A stretch of DNA of 64,000 nt from Agapanthus africanus (Eukaryota; Streptophyta; Magnoliopsida; Asparagales; Amaryllidaceae): the NCBI GenBank assembly GCA_030015575.1, contig JASDDO010000001.1, forward strand, positions 327,393,595-327,457,594. The letters run 5' to 3'. The notes below the pieces were generated by a model. The model searched no databases and was not told the DNA's origin. It was given only the letters and a program-made list of their open reading frames with translations. Position 1 is the first letter of the stretch, and the number at the start of each line of letters is the position of its first letter. Shown here piece after piece: positions 10,125 to 21,905 of the stretch. Position numbers and translations under genes: made by a program.

Positions 10125-13100
10125 TGTAACATTTTGAAAATCGTTTCGGTGAAATTTCGAAAAAACGGTAAAATAAGGGGGTTTTCTGTAAAAAGTCAAA
10201 ATACAAATATCTTATTATAAAAATTAAATATACATATTCTAGCTAGTGTAATTGCTATTATTTGGTGTTTATTGAGCCGCTGGTGAAATTTCAAATTTTC
10301 TGAAAAAAATATTATTTTATTATTATTTTAATCCGTCCCCTAATACATTTAATTAGGGAAAATTACAAATTGGAATGAGTTGAAACAAATTTTGTGCATC
10401 ATAAACATTAAATAAAATTTTATCATGTAGTTTTTGGAACGAAATAATTTTGCCAAAACGGTTTAGAAATTATTGAAGAAAAAATGCTTTTTTTTAGCGT
10501 AAATGGATGCTTGGGGGTATTGTATTTATCATTTTTCATCACCCCACACCCGTACCTCACACCCACACACCCCCACTTACTCCTCCCCATGGCTGAATTC
10601 AGCAGCCACCATATTTTTCCCCACTTGATTTTCAAAGGAAAAGATATGAAAGAAAAGAAAAGAAATGGGTGAATTAGGTGGACTTTTGACCTTACCTTGA
10701 CCTTGACTTTCCCCCACTTTCTCTACCTCCCTCTCTCTCCTCCCCCCCTCAATTTCTGGTCGACCCCCTCTCCTCTCCTACAGCAGCAACAGCCCCCCTT
10801 TTCCCCTTCTCTTTTCTCTTCAAAACTTCTTCAAAAATTGCCCCAAAATCCATCAAAAAAATCCTAAAACCCAAATCCGACTCCTACCCATTTTTGCTTA
10901 GCCCTTATCGCATGGATTTTGGTGACAAGGGAGCATTTTGGATGGCTATGTGTGCTTGTGGGATCTTCAATTTGTTTGGGTAAATTCTAACCCTTTTGCT
11001 TAAATCGTTGTTAATTGCTTGTAGTTAGCTTAATTAAGTGTTAATTTGGTTTTTATGTGGGTTCAATTGTATGATTAAGAAATTCTAGATTAGGGTTGTA
11101 AATTTAAGTTGGGGTTCTTATAATTGATCATGGGAAAATTTGTGTAGTTTAACATGTTATTATGCTAAAACTAATCTAGTTGGTAGTTTATATCTTTGTT
11201 AAATTTAAATTTGTATTAATTATGTAATTTACAAACTAGGTTTTAGTGAAACTACATATAAAATTGAGATTTAAAATGTAATTAAGGTTTTGATGACTTT
11301 ATTAGCATTTTAATTTGTTGGTTTAGCGACTTTGATCATGCAAAACCATGCTTAATTGATAAATTGTGAATTTTACTTTGAAAAGTGTTAAAATCGATAT
11401 TTGTTGCAAAATTAGAATTTTGAGAGTTAATGCTAATTCGTGAGATTAAAAATATGGAGGTGATTTGTATGACCTAATTATGATATTAAGTGAGCATTTT
11501 GGCCATTAGAATCATCAAAATATTTAGTTTGGGTAAAACATCAAGTTTTGAACCGAAATGGGAATTTGTGCTAACTAGGTTTTTGGAAAATAAAACGAAT
11601 TGTTTAATTTTATGGTTTTGATGAACTAAACCCTATTTCTTATATAATTAGTGAGTTTTTAAATCACGATTGGTGTGTTTGGGTTTTCTCGATGGTTTGA
11701 CGTTTGTACATCGATATCGGGGGTTGGTTTGACTATTCTTGCATGCGTAGGCGATAGGTTTGGATCTATGCGTGATACGCGTGCCGATTTGATTTTCGTA
11801 TGCCGTTTCGATTTTGAATTTAGTTTTAATACGATATGGTGCGTTATGATATGTAGGTACCCCATGTGAACTTCGGGACGACAAGCAAGCGCCTGGCGAC
11901 GTCGGCACCGGCGAGCGAGGACCAGGTGAGTAGATTTATATCTATGGGGAGAAGTCGGGTGGATGGCGTATAGCACCCCCGCAGTCCGTGGTGGTGTATA
12001 CGGATGCGTATACACACCAACAATTATTATATGTTATTTGGGATTAATAACGATGCTTAGGATGGATATTGGTGTGTTGGATTATTTTAGTGTTGCGAAC
12101 CCTAGGGAAGTGTTGCACTACACATACACACATACATACCTGCATACATTCCTATTGATATGTGCTCATGGGATTCTTTATAGTATGTGTTCACATGGGT
12201 ATGGGACTATGTGTTCACATACGGATTTGAGGATGATACTTAGGATTGAGCTGAGTCGATGAGATTCGATTTGAGGCCGTGAGATCGGTGATATAGCAGG
12301 GGTCGTATCTTAGATACGACATGACGTTGTAGCGGGTCCTTGACGTAGTGTTTCACACACGTCCATGCATACGTAGGCGGTATCAGTATGGTACTAGACG
12401 TAGATCAGTACCCCGATCATGATAATTGATAAAGAGGATACCAGGTGAATAGTATGATGAATGTGATATTGACCCGTACCCAGATTGGGATGCCGTACGA
12501 CGGATTTACGTACGAGCTATACTGATGATTGATCCGCACTCTTGACTTGGGATGCCTGATTATAGATATGGTATCGGATATGATATTATTGAGGCGGGAT
12601 CACCGACTATACATATACAGGTATGTATATGTATCGACTCAGATGATAGGCGGTTCCCTTACCTGTAGTTCAGCCGTATAGTTTATTGTAGTTGTTAGAT
12701 TAGATTAGACTTCTTACCTATTTCAAAGACTAATGAATCGTGGGTATTTTAAAAGACAGCCCAAGGGATCCTACAGATATTTCAAAAGACGTATCTTTTC
12801 ATAAAAACACCGTAGCCCCTATTTTCAAAACCCTATGATTCGTGTTATTTCAAAAGGCACCATTTGTAGGACTTATATTAGTTTAATACTGATTAGTTAT
12901 CGTTGTGTCTAGTATTCTGCTTCCGCACATTATTGCTGTTCGCTCTGCCCCGCATACTTATTTTGCTGCATACTCCATTATTGATATCATGCTGTTCGGA
13001 CACCAGCACCATTACCGATGATGCGTATGTACCACATACACTTACTTGCCGGCTCACACACATCTTCATCGGTAATTGCCATGTCACGTACACTTAGAAA

Positions 13101-14663
13101 ATACTATTGCTTGGCTTAGCTTGTTAGTTAGTAGTTGATACGATATTAGTGTACCTGGGTTATATGCCAGTTTAGACATTGTAGTTATTACTTGTCACTT
13201 CATGCATACTGTTATTCCATTGTTCATGCCTAGTTATTAATCATACATTGCAACTTGGTTATTGATACCATATACATTCATTAGCATTGACATATGCACT
13301 TGTGATGACTTCTTGAGATTTATGATATTTATGGATTTCGGGGGAAAGCCGCAAAATTTCTAAACTTATTAACCTTTTAAAATATGTAAATTGCGGTTTT
13401 CTAGTGATGTAAGTGTCGTCCACCATGAGTTTGCTGTGGTTTTCGAGATCCATGTCGAGGAGTGGAGGAACCGTCACGGGTACATGGTGGGCCCGGTATG
13501 GTACCCCGAGGCAAGATGAATGTGGTGTTGATGTTGAGCCTGGCAGGGGACAGATTACCTACCGGTGATATTACCCGACGCGTCGGATATCCGGAGGATA
13601 CCGTCGTGGTCTTGAGATGGATGGTCGGGGCCGGTCTAGACTGACGGCGCCCTAGATATTGAGATTGAGACATTGATATTTCGAGACGGTGAGATTTATG
13701 TTTCGTGTCGATGCTAGACACTGTTGATACTGATTTCATTATGATACCTCAGTTTAAAAATACGAAGGAAATCTCACTAATTTATGAAAACAGTTTCTTC
13801 ATTTACATGTATTCTGTTTTCATGCATTCATACCTCATTCATATGATATATTGCTACCTGAGGCACTGACACGGGCACATGAGATTTCACTCGGTTAGAT
13901 ATTACCCTAGCCGTTGTTATAGGCTGCTTGTTATGTATATTTTTGAGGATATATTATGATCATTGACCTAGGTTGCGTTATTTATGCGATTTCTGTGCGT
14001 AGATGTTTTTCTATTCACGAGTTGGCAACTCACCCCCGTTGTGCCCCAGTTTCTTGCAGGTTTGCCGTAAGGTTTCATTACGGCGTTGCGGGCTCAGTTT
14101 CATTCGGGTGACTTGCTAGTAGGTGGGTTTTTCTTGTATCGTACCCATCATATTACCTTGTATAATATATTTCAGTTGTATCTAGTAAATTCCATCAACC
14201 AAACATCTATTTATTTTGAGATAGAGACCAGTGCTGTTTATTCTTTCGACCTTAGAGTCGCTCGTTATATTTCTGGTGGTTTTGAGTTCCTTTTGAGTTT
14301 TGATCCTCGCCGTTGGCGTTGTATATTATATTGCTTGTATGGTTGTGACCGTCGATTGACGAAGAGCTAGCTCCCGCTTGGGGATGCCTTTTTATTGATT
14401 TCGTATACTATTCATGTTGTATCCCGTTTGGGAGCCAGTTTTTACAAAGGAGACTCTGCCGAAATTTTCAGTAAATTTTGATGTTCTTAAAAACCGCATA
14501 ATTCGGCTTTTGCTATTAAAACTACTTGTTTAAATTGGTTTTCCTGCACTCTACTACTTTTCTTGGTTTGGATTTCTGGGTTTTCGGTTTACTTAGATTA
14601 CTTACGCCTCGAGACGTTCGTAGTTTAAGTGCCGGTCATGTTCCGTACTTTCGGGTCGTGACA
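10125..14663 (+). mobile_element. LARD-like element 3' LTR
   Basis: A 4539-bp LTR beginning TGTAACATTTTG and ending GTCGTGACA, colinear with 1918-6445 and about 1.5% different in the stretch compared. It carries the second copy of the hairpin (13011-13076). Confidence 0.92.
13011..13076 (+). other. Conserved LTR hairpin, LARD 3' LTR copy
   Basis: The same 11-bp arms as at 4791-4856, unchanged, although the loop between them differs at one base. Confidence 0.6.
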
Positions 14664-14667
14664 ATCT
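14664..14667. repeat. Target-site duplication, right copy (LARD-like element)
   Basis: ATCT follows the 3' LTR and pairs with 1914-1917. Beyond it the leader of copia A resumes. Confidence 0.65.
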
Positions 14668-14677
14668 CATCAAAGCG

Positions 14678-14705
14678 CCGCGGCAAGAGCTTGCTCTTGC
14701 CGCGG
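14678..14705 (+). other. PBS-distal hairpin, copia A
   Basis: Perfect 13-bp arms CCGCGGCAAGAGC and GCTCTTGCCGCGG surround a TT loop, about 207 nt after the primer-binding site once the insertion is discounted. Counterparts with different arm sequences occur in families B and C at nearly the same distance. Confidence 0.75.
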
Positions 14706-15185
14706 TTCCGCGACCGTTTTAACTCTTCTGTGGATTTTCTTCACTGCAGTATACTTAGTGGGGTATTTTGGGATTTTCGGTATATGGTTTTTCAGCCCAG
14801 ATTTTCCAGAAAGAAAATTTTATTTTTGGGGCTTTAAAAACCGTATTTTGATCGAGTTTCTAAAGACTTAAGCTGACGGGTATTTATCTGTGATGTGATA
14901 TTTGTATTGAACGTCTGCTAATCGCTATATGTCGATTAATGGGGGTTATACAAATCTGTGATCTGTAATGTTGCTGGTATGTGTATATGAATTCATTGGA
15001 TTGTCGCGGGTGAATAGCCGGGGGGTTGTGAGACGAGAGTTTTCTTTTCTTTCAATTCATGTATATTTGTAAATTGATGTAATATTATTTGTATGGCCGC
15101 ACAACCGGGTCGGGGTTGTAGCCGTCATTGTATAATTTCTTTTTACTGTTTTTGCTCCTAGGATAGACCCATGGAGGGGGTGCAC

Positions 15186-15271
15186 AAACTACCGGGTATC
15201 TCGAAGTGCCGAGTGGCCTACTCACGGTGTTGAGGGAGGTTTCTCCGCTTCGGGTACTTGGCGGGTAGTTT
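15186..15271 (+). other. Leader domain closed by a covarying 8-bp stem, copia A
   Basis: AAACTACC (15186-15193) pairs with GGTAGTTT (15264-15271). Conserved flanks are GGATAGACCC before it and GTAGGGGTCT after it. The same flanks surround a differently spelled stem in families B and C. Confidence 0.6.
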
Positions 15272-15833
15272 GCCGCACCCGTAGGGGTCTTGGGTGGGGT
15301 ATTGGCTATTCACCGCGACCGTGTAATCTGCTTTTCGTTACAGGCTCGTACGAATTGCGGATTCCTAGTATATCCAATGTATTCATCTGTGATCTGAAAT
15401 GGCTATCATTGCAATATATATCTATATATGATATTATTTAGACGTTGCTTATGTTTTACAGCCGCGCTAGCCCAGCCCCCGCTCTGTCGTTAGTTATGTA
15501 ACCTAACGGGTAATGACGGGGCCCCGTGGCGAATGCGAATGGCATAAGTGTATGTCATATTTTGGTTGTTTTCTGCAATGGTAGGATTAAATGATGGGAC
15601 GCATTAAAAGAACCAATGCAAGAAAATAAACCAAGTAAAAGTCGTTGGAACACTTTCGAAAAACCACTCGGTTCTTTTCAAAACCAACTTTTCAATGCGG
15701 AGCTTGAGCCACTCCTTTTAAAAGCTATCTCGTTCCATCGATTATATCAAGTTCACTACGTTCACGGTTTCGCCAAAACCATTCGTAGCCCTCCGTCGTT
15801 TCACATGAATAGTCAATAGTATTCAAGCTATGT

Positions 15834-16030
15834 TTGTTGGCCAAAGTCAAGGCATAGTGATTAGTAGCTATTGGGTATTCATGTGCAGCATAGATAGATG
15901 CGTTGGTTTGGAACAGCCGTACTACCTTGTTGGCCAAAGTCAAGGGTAGGTACGGGTGGATTCAAATTAACCTGGAGAACGACGGGTAGAACTTGACATG
16001 TGACTTATGATTTGTTGGCCAAAGTCAAGG
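15834..16030 (+). repeat. Triple TTGGC/GTCAA hairpin array, copia A
   Basis: TTGTTGGCCAAAGTCAAGG occurs at 15834-15852, 15927-15945 and 16012-16030, spaced 93 and 85 bp. Each can fold as TTGGC-CAAA-GTCAA. The other families keep the stem and spacing but change the loop. Confidence 0.75.
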
Positions 16031-16256
16031 TCATAAGAGCATGGGGCAAAAATCCACATCGGGAGTTTCATAAGTACTGAAACTTGCTAGAGTTGCATAC
16101 CATTTGGAGTGTGATGATTCTGGTAGGATTCCTTCAGTTTCGTCATGCAATGATATTTGGATCCCGATCCTACTGTGAGTATATGCTACTCCCCGGGAAA
16201 TTTCTCACAAAACGATCAATGCTATAAACCAAGTAGGTGTCTAGAAAAGTGTTAGC

Positions 16257-16269
16257 GGGGCTACGCCCC
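16257..16269 (+). other. GGGGC-TAC-GCCCC hairpin, copia A leader
   Basis: A short GC hairpin about 250 bp before the gag start. Family B has GGGGT-TAC-GCCCC at 30756-30768 in the same context (AGGTGTCTAGAAA before it). Confidence 0.55.
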
Positions 16270-16516
16270 CAGGGAAAAGAGGTCATTTAATTAAGGAACT
16301 TCGCGAAAGCGTTGGAAAACCTCCCTCGAAGTACCAACACTGGCCTGGCTGAACGGTTAAGCAAGTATTGTACGGTGAGATTGATTCTGACTAATTCTTC
16401 CTTTTTGGTTTGAGGAGAAATTCGAGATACAGTAGGAGCCATCCTGTTTAGACAAACTAAAAACCACTCTAAACTTGCAAGAGCATCATGCTGAGTGTTT
16501 CGTTTCTCTCTCCTAA

Positions 16517-19500
16517 TTGCAGCGACCAATCGACATGACTGGACTTAAGTTATTACTAGATAAAAACATACTGACAGGGCCAAACTACAATGATTGGCTC
16601 AGGAATGTCAAGCTGGCAATCACTTACGACAAGCTGGGGTATCTTCTTACCACCAAAGCTCCCCCTGTCCCAGGTCCCAAAACCAGCGTCGCGGATAAGG
16701 AAATCCGTAAGACCTGGGAACTAGACTACACGAAGGCCAAGTGCCTCATGCTTGCCTCTATGGACAATGAACATCAGAGGAGGCACGAGAATATGGACCT
16801 CGAATCCATATTTCTCCATACAAAAGAACTGTATGGAGAGCAATCTCGTATCGCAGGATACGAAGTGTCGAAGAAGTTGTTTTCGGCAAGATTGGCCGTC
16901 GGATCCTCGGTAGCGGAACACGTGCTTAAGATGATTGGCTACATTGAGGAGCTCGCGGACCTTGGGACCACGTTGGAGAATGAGCTCTATACGGACTTGA
17001 TTCTCCAGTCCCTTCCTTCCACTTATGCCCAGTTTATCCTGAACTTCAACTTACAAGAAAAGGAAGTTGAACCTTGGGACCACGTTGGAGAATGAGCTCT
17101 ATACGGACTTGATTCTCCAGTCCCTTCCTTCCACTTACGCCCAGTTTATCCTGAACTTCAACTTACAAGAAAAGGAAGTTGAACTTTCAGAACTCCTCAA
17201 CATGCTGAGGAGCGCAGAGGGCACCCTACAGAAAGGTAGGGAAACATCCACTTTGTTTGTAGGAGGATCTTCCTTTTCTAGGTCCAAGGGGAAAGCCAAG
17301 GGAAAGAAGAAGAAAGCCCCCGCCAAACCAAGGGGCGGTGTTAGTAAAGTGGATACGAAGGGAAAGGCAAAAGCAACAAAGATAGCGGGGAAGCTTGTGG
17401 GAAAAGAAGAATGCTTCTATTGTCATAAGAGTGGACATTGGAAGAAAGATTGCAGGGCTTGGAAGGCCAGAACACAGGATCTGAAGCAAGTTGCGGCTTC
17501 AGCTTCAGGTGTGTATGTTATTGATAACTGTCTTTCAATAAACTCTACTTCCTGGGTATTGGATACCGGATCAGGATCTCATATCTGTAATTCTTTGCAG
17601 GAGTTGAGAAACCATAGGTTTTTGAAGGCAGGTGACATGACCCTCAAAGTTGCAATCGGAGCTAGCATGGATGCTAAAGCTGTGGGGAACTATCACCTGG
17701 GAATGTCAGATGGACATGTTTTGGTTTTACGTAATTGCTTTTTTGTACCCAACGCAATTTGTAATATCATTTCTGTATCTTTGGTTTCTAAAGAAGGTTA
17801 TGAATTTGCGTTTGTAAGCAATGTTGTAAACGTTCACCTTAATCAAGTTCTGATTGGGTCAGGTACATTGAGCAATGGTATATACGTATTAAACCAACCA
17901 CAAATTTTCAATGTCCAGAATACACACAAAAGAAAGTCTCCAGAAATCAATCAGACTTTTTTATGGCATTGTAGACTGGGTCACATCAATGAGAGAAGGT
18001 TGACTAAGTTACATACAGAAGGATATTTGGATCCGTTCGAATATCAATCGTATGCCGCTTGTCAATCCTGTCTCAAAGGAAAGATAACAAAGGCTCCGTT
18101 CACTGGACACGGAGTAAGAGCGAGCGAGCTCTTGGGACTCGTACACAGCGACGTGTACGGTCCAATGTCTACACATGCGCGAAGCGGTTTTTCTTACTTC
18201 ATTACTTTTACGGATGACTTTTCAAGGTACGGATATGTCTTCTTAATGAAACATAAATCCGAAGCCTTTGGAAAGTTCCAGGAATATAAGAATGAAGTAG
18301 AAAAACAAACCGGCAAAAGTATCAAGACACTGAGATCTGATCGAGGTGGTGAATACTTGAGTGCCGAGTTCCTGGATTACTTAAAAGAGAATGGAATTCT
18401 CTCTCAGCTTACTCCTCCATACACTCCGCAACATAACGGTGTATCGGAGAGACGGAACCGAACCCTATTGGATATGGTACGGTCCATGATGAGTAACGCT
18501 GAGTTACCGCGATCATTCTGGGGGTATGTGCTAGAATCAGCTGCATACCTTTTGAACCAAGTTCCCACTAAGACTGTGCCTACCACACCATATAAGATGT
18601 GGTGTGGGAAGAAACCCTATCTTAAGCACATTAAGACATGGGGATGTCCAGCTTTTGTTAAAAAGAAGCATGCGGACAAACTCGAGGCACGCTCAGTACA
18701 GTGCAAGTTCGTGGGATATCCAAAGAACTCCAAGGGATATTTCTTCTACTGCGAAGAGGAACAAAAGGTTTTTGTTTCTCGTCATGCCTGCTTCTTGGAA
18801 ACTGAGTTTTTGGAAAACCAGATAAGTGGGAGCACAGTAGAACTGGAAGAAATTCCAGAACCATGAGCTATTACTGAAAGCTTAGTAGAACCAGAGGGTT
18901 CAAAAGAACAGGACATTCCTACGCCGCTCCGCAGGAGTAGTAGGCAGTCTCATCCGCCCGAGAGATACTACGGTTTTCTCATAGACGGGGATAGAGAGGA
19001 TTGCATCATAGATTATGATGAGCCTACTAGCTTCCAGCAGGCCGTTCAGAGCGTTGACTCGGTAAAATGGCTGGATGCAATGCGGACCGAAATGGAGTCC
19101 ATGTACACCAACAAAATATGGACGTTGGACATTGCTCTATACGGGGTAAAACCCGTAGGATGCAAGTGGATCTTCAAAAGGAAGATTGGTGTAGATGGAC
19201 AGGTTGAGACCTATAAAGCTAGACTTATTGCAAAGGGTTTTTCTCAAAGACCTGGTTTGGACTATGACGAAACCTTTTCTCCAGTGGCTATGCTGAAATC
19301 CATTCGGATCCTTCTTGCCATTGCTGCCTTCCACGATTATGAGATTTGGCAGATGGACGTAAAGACCGCTTTTCTAAATGGAAATTTAGAGGAGTGTGTC
19401 TATATAGACCAGCCAGAGGGTTTCATTCAGAGTGGGAGCAGCGGAAAGGTGTGCAAGTTGCTTAAGTCCATTTATGGACTAAAGCAGGCATCACGGAGTT

Positions 19501-20578
19501 GGAACATCTGTTTTGATGAGACAGTCAAAGAATTTGGCTTTATCAAAAATCCAGATGAACCATGCATCTATAGTAGATTTGCAGCAAGAACTGTCGTATT
19601 CCTCGTTTTATACGTGGATGACATTCTTCTGATAGGAAATGACATTCCTATACTACAATCTGTCAAGGGGTTCTTGTCACACAGGTTCTCCATGAAAGAC
19701 CTGGGTGATGCCTCATACATCCTGGGGATCCGGATCCATCGTGATGATCCAAGAGGATATTAGGACTCTCACAGTCCAGCTACATCGACACCATACTGAA
19801 AAGATTCAGTATGGAAGATTCCAAGTGCGGTAACCGACCGGCTTGTCACGGGATCACCCTCTCCAAAGAGATGTCTCCCAAGACTGATTTGGAGAGGGAT
19901 CGCATGTCTATTATACCCTACGCTTTTGCGGTAGGTTCTATAATGTATGCGATGTTGTGTACCAGACCGGATGTAGCTTATGCACTGAGTGTGGTAAGCC
20001 GGTATCAGTCAAACCCCGGGGAGAAACACTGGATAGCGGTATAGAACATTCTTAAGTACCTGAGAAGGACTAAGGAGATGTTCCTAGTGTATGGCGGAAA
20101 AGACTTCCAGATCAAGGCCTTTGCTGACTCCAGCTTCCAAAGTGACAAGGATCATTCCAAGTCCATATCGGGTTTTGTCTTTACCCTCAATGGAGGGGCG
20201 GTGTGTTGGAAGAGTTCCAAACAGGAAACCGTTGCTGACTCGACCATGGAAGCGGAATACATCGCTGCATCTGATGCCGCAAAAGAAGCCGTCTGAATGA
20301 GGAAGTTCTTGAAAGAACTTCAGGTGGTTCCGTCCATTGTTGATCCAATACCTCTGTATTGCGACAACAACGGGGCTATAGCTTTAGCGAAGGAACCCAG
20401 GTCCCCTCAGAAATCCAGACACATCTTGAGGCGGTATCACCTGATCAGGGAGATCGAGGTTCGGAGGGTTGCTTCAGAAGATAACACTGCAGATCCATTC
20501 ACCAAGGCCTTGCCCCATACTCAGTTCGAGTGGCTGATTGAGATGATAGGTCTTCGATACGCCAGTACATGGCCTTAG
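16517..20578 (+). pseudogene. Copia A gag-pol remnant
   Basis: A broken copia polyprotein region with roughly five breaks. Its parts in order are a GAG domain (about 16530-17250, beginning with a TGPNYNDW-type motif), a CCHC zinc knuckle near 17412-17453 (CFYCHKSGHWKKDC), and an aspartic protease near 17560 (LDTGSGSH). Next come GAG-pre-integrase near 17950 (LWHCRLGHINERR), an integrase core about 18130-18480 (HSDVYGP, RSDRGGEY, NGVSERRNR), reverse transcriptase about 19130-19760 (LYVDDILLIG near 19610), and RNase H about 20090-20560 (KAFADSS, MEAEYIA). Together these parts encode capsid formation, processing, integration and reverse transcription in the family. The order and motifs are firmly Ty1/copia. 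A Tork/TNT1-like clade is possible but not shown. It lies between the leader and the 3' LTR of the same element. Confidence 0.93.
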
Positions 20579-20581
20579 TGC

Positions 20582-20592
20582 AAGTGGGAGAT
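20582..20592 (+). other. Polypurine tract (copia A)
   Basis: AAGTGGGAGAT lies immediately before the 3' LTR. The same sequence precedes the LTRs at 44103, at 35075 (minus) and at 51251 (minus). Confidence 0.9.
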
Positions 20593-21721
20593 TGTTAGTG
20601 TATTTGCCCTAGAGGCCATTACTGTATCATACTAGTTTGTATATTACTTAATGGAAGCTTGGGATATTCACAGTTGTATAAACAATCTTGCTCAAAATGG
20701 TAGTATACTACTTGGTTTGTTTCTACTTTAATGTGTACATGTGTTTATTTTATCACCTATACGCATTAGTAGAGCCCTTAGGATCTTTGCTTGATTACCG
20801 GCGTTGTGATGGCAGTCACACTCGTGGGAGCTGGGTAATCCATAAGCACATCCTTATACAGGTCCCTAGTCGCAGGACTATCGAGACAGGGTATCGATAC
20901 TCCGGAGTAGACTAGCGTATGCGCTTCTCATCCCAGCACGGGAGACGGTCTGTCCCACAGCCGTCAGTACGTCGTACTTGAGATAGTATGCGGGTGCTCG
21001 TTAGGTTACGAGTACACTGGACATGACTCGTCGGGAACTGATTGGTTGGTATTATACCTATCGTCAGTTATCAGTTCCCAGGTGACATAAGTACAGCTTA
21101 GTCCGCTGACTTGACACTGTCACTTCGCCTCGAGTGTGTTCCCACTGTACTTTGATTACTACCCTACCACGGCTCAAAGGAGTCGTGCAAACAGGTAGTA
21201 GTTGGGTGCAGTCCCGAAGCACTTGGAAGCAGTGACGGTTAGACAGGATTCGTCTATCCCGGTATTGGGGGTTGACATCGCGCTGTGTCTAGGAGAGCCA
21301 TTACACGAGTAGTCCCTGGCCAGGGCAAGCGAGATATACTGGTAGGTTTCCAGTGTATCTCTGGGTGTTCTGGGCTTCACTCCGACACGACTTGTACCGC
21401 TATTAGGGGACTGACGTTTACCGCCCCCTAGGCCCGCCATGCGATGTATCAGACGAACAGACCGGACTGTACGGAGACTGTCACATTCAGGCTCAGTAGG
21501 AGTTCAGATGGGTTTCACCTCGTCAGTCTTCTTGTCGGCATCTACCTGGGGACCGTTACGGACAGCTAGTGCCGCTTGCGGTCTGTGGTTAAACCAACTG
21601 CCAGCGTAGTGTCGAGTCTTTAGAGTCCCACACAGAAAGCTATTCGCCTTTAGGCAAAAGAGTAGAGGTCGCATGGTTTTGCGATAGGTCACATGGTTTT
21701 CCGACAGGGTTCGGTCACATC

Positions 21722-21737
21722 CGTGCACTTGTGCACG
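21722..21737 (+). other. CGTGCAC-TT-GTGCACG hairpin in copia A LTR
   Basis: A perfect 7-bp inverted repeat with a TT loop, just before the 33-nt hairpin. The copy near 59099-59124 has a differently spelled stem (CATACGTG...CACGTATG) at the corresponding place. Confidence 0.55.
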
Positions 21738-21758
21738 TTTAGTGTCCGGAAAGTTAAC

Positions 21759-21791
21759 ACTAGCGGGCTTTGGTTTAAGCCAGATCCTAGT
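21759..21791 (+). other. 33-nt LTR hairpin, copia A
   Basis: Outer arms ACTAG/CTAGT and inner arms GGCTT/AAGCC enclose TGGTTT. All six copies I located are 33 nt long: 415-447 (minus), 21759-21791, 33810-33842 (minus), 41776-41808 (minus), 59142-59174 and 60899-60931. Confidence 0.65.
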
Positions 21792-21905
21792 GTACGTTTT
21801 GGGATTGGTTTTATCTCGTATGTATTCGTGTTCCTCGGAACGCGGATGCGGGTGTGTATGCACAGTTGACGGAGAGACAGAGGCAGAGGATTCTCATTAG
21901 GGTTG

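Larger units (their letters stand above)
1918..14663 (+). mobile_element. LARD-like non-autonomous gypsy derivative, complete ends
   Basis: This is a 12.7-kb element with two LTRs of about 4.53 kb around a 3.7-kb internal region that holds no recognisable polyprotein. It starts TGTAAC and ends in TGACA, has a primer-binding site at 6450-6461 and a purine tract before 10125, and is flanked by ATCT on both sides (1914-1917, 14664-14667). Long LTRs with a short non-coding centre match the class called LARDs (large retrotransposon derivatives). The first 150 bp of its internal region resemble the gypsy leader at 55088-55230, so it probably derives from, and was mobilised by, a gypsy relative. Over a 1-kb sample (4021-5020 against 12241-13240) I counted about 15 differences between the LTRs. 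That suggests an insertion of roughly half a million years at the commonly used 1.3e-8 substitutions per site per year. Confidence 0.9.
14664..16516 (+). mobile_element. Copia A leader, second part
   Basis: Long untranslated leader before gag, about 2 kb when counted with 1733-1917. It holds the strong hairpin 14678-14705, a domain closed by 15186-15193 with 15264-15271, three short hairpins at 15834-16030, and a GGGGC-TAC-GCCCC hairpin at 16257-16269. Copia B (28000-31025) and copia C (61863-64000) leaders share this order. The function is unproven. Retroelement leaders typically hold packaging and dimerisation signals. Confidence 0.75.
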
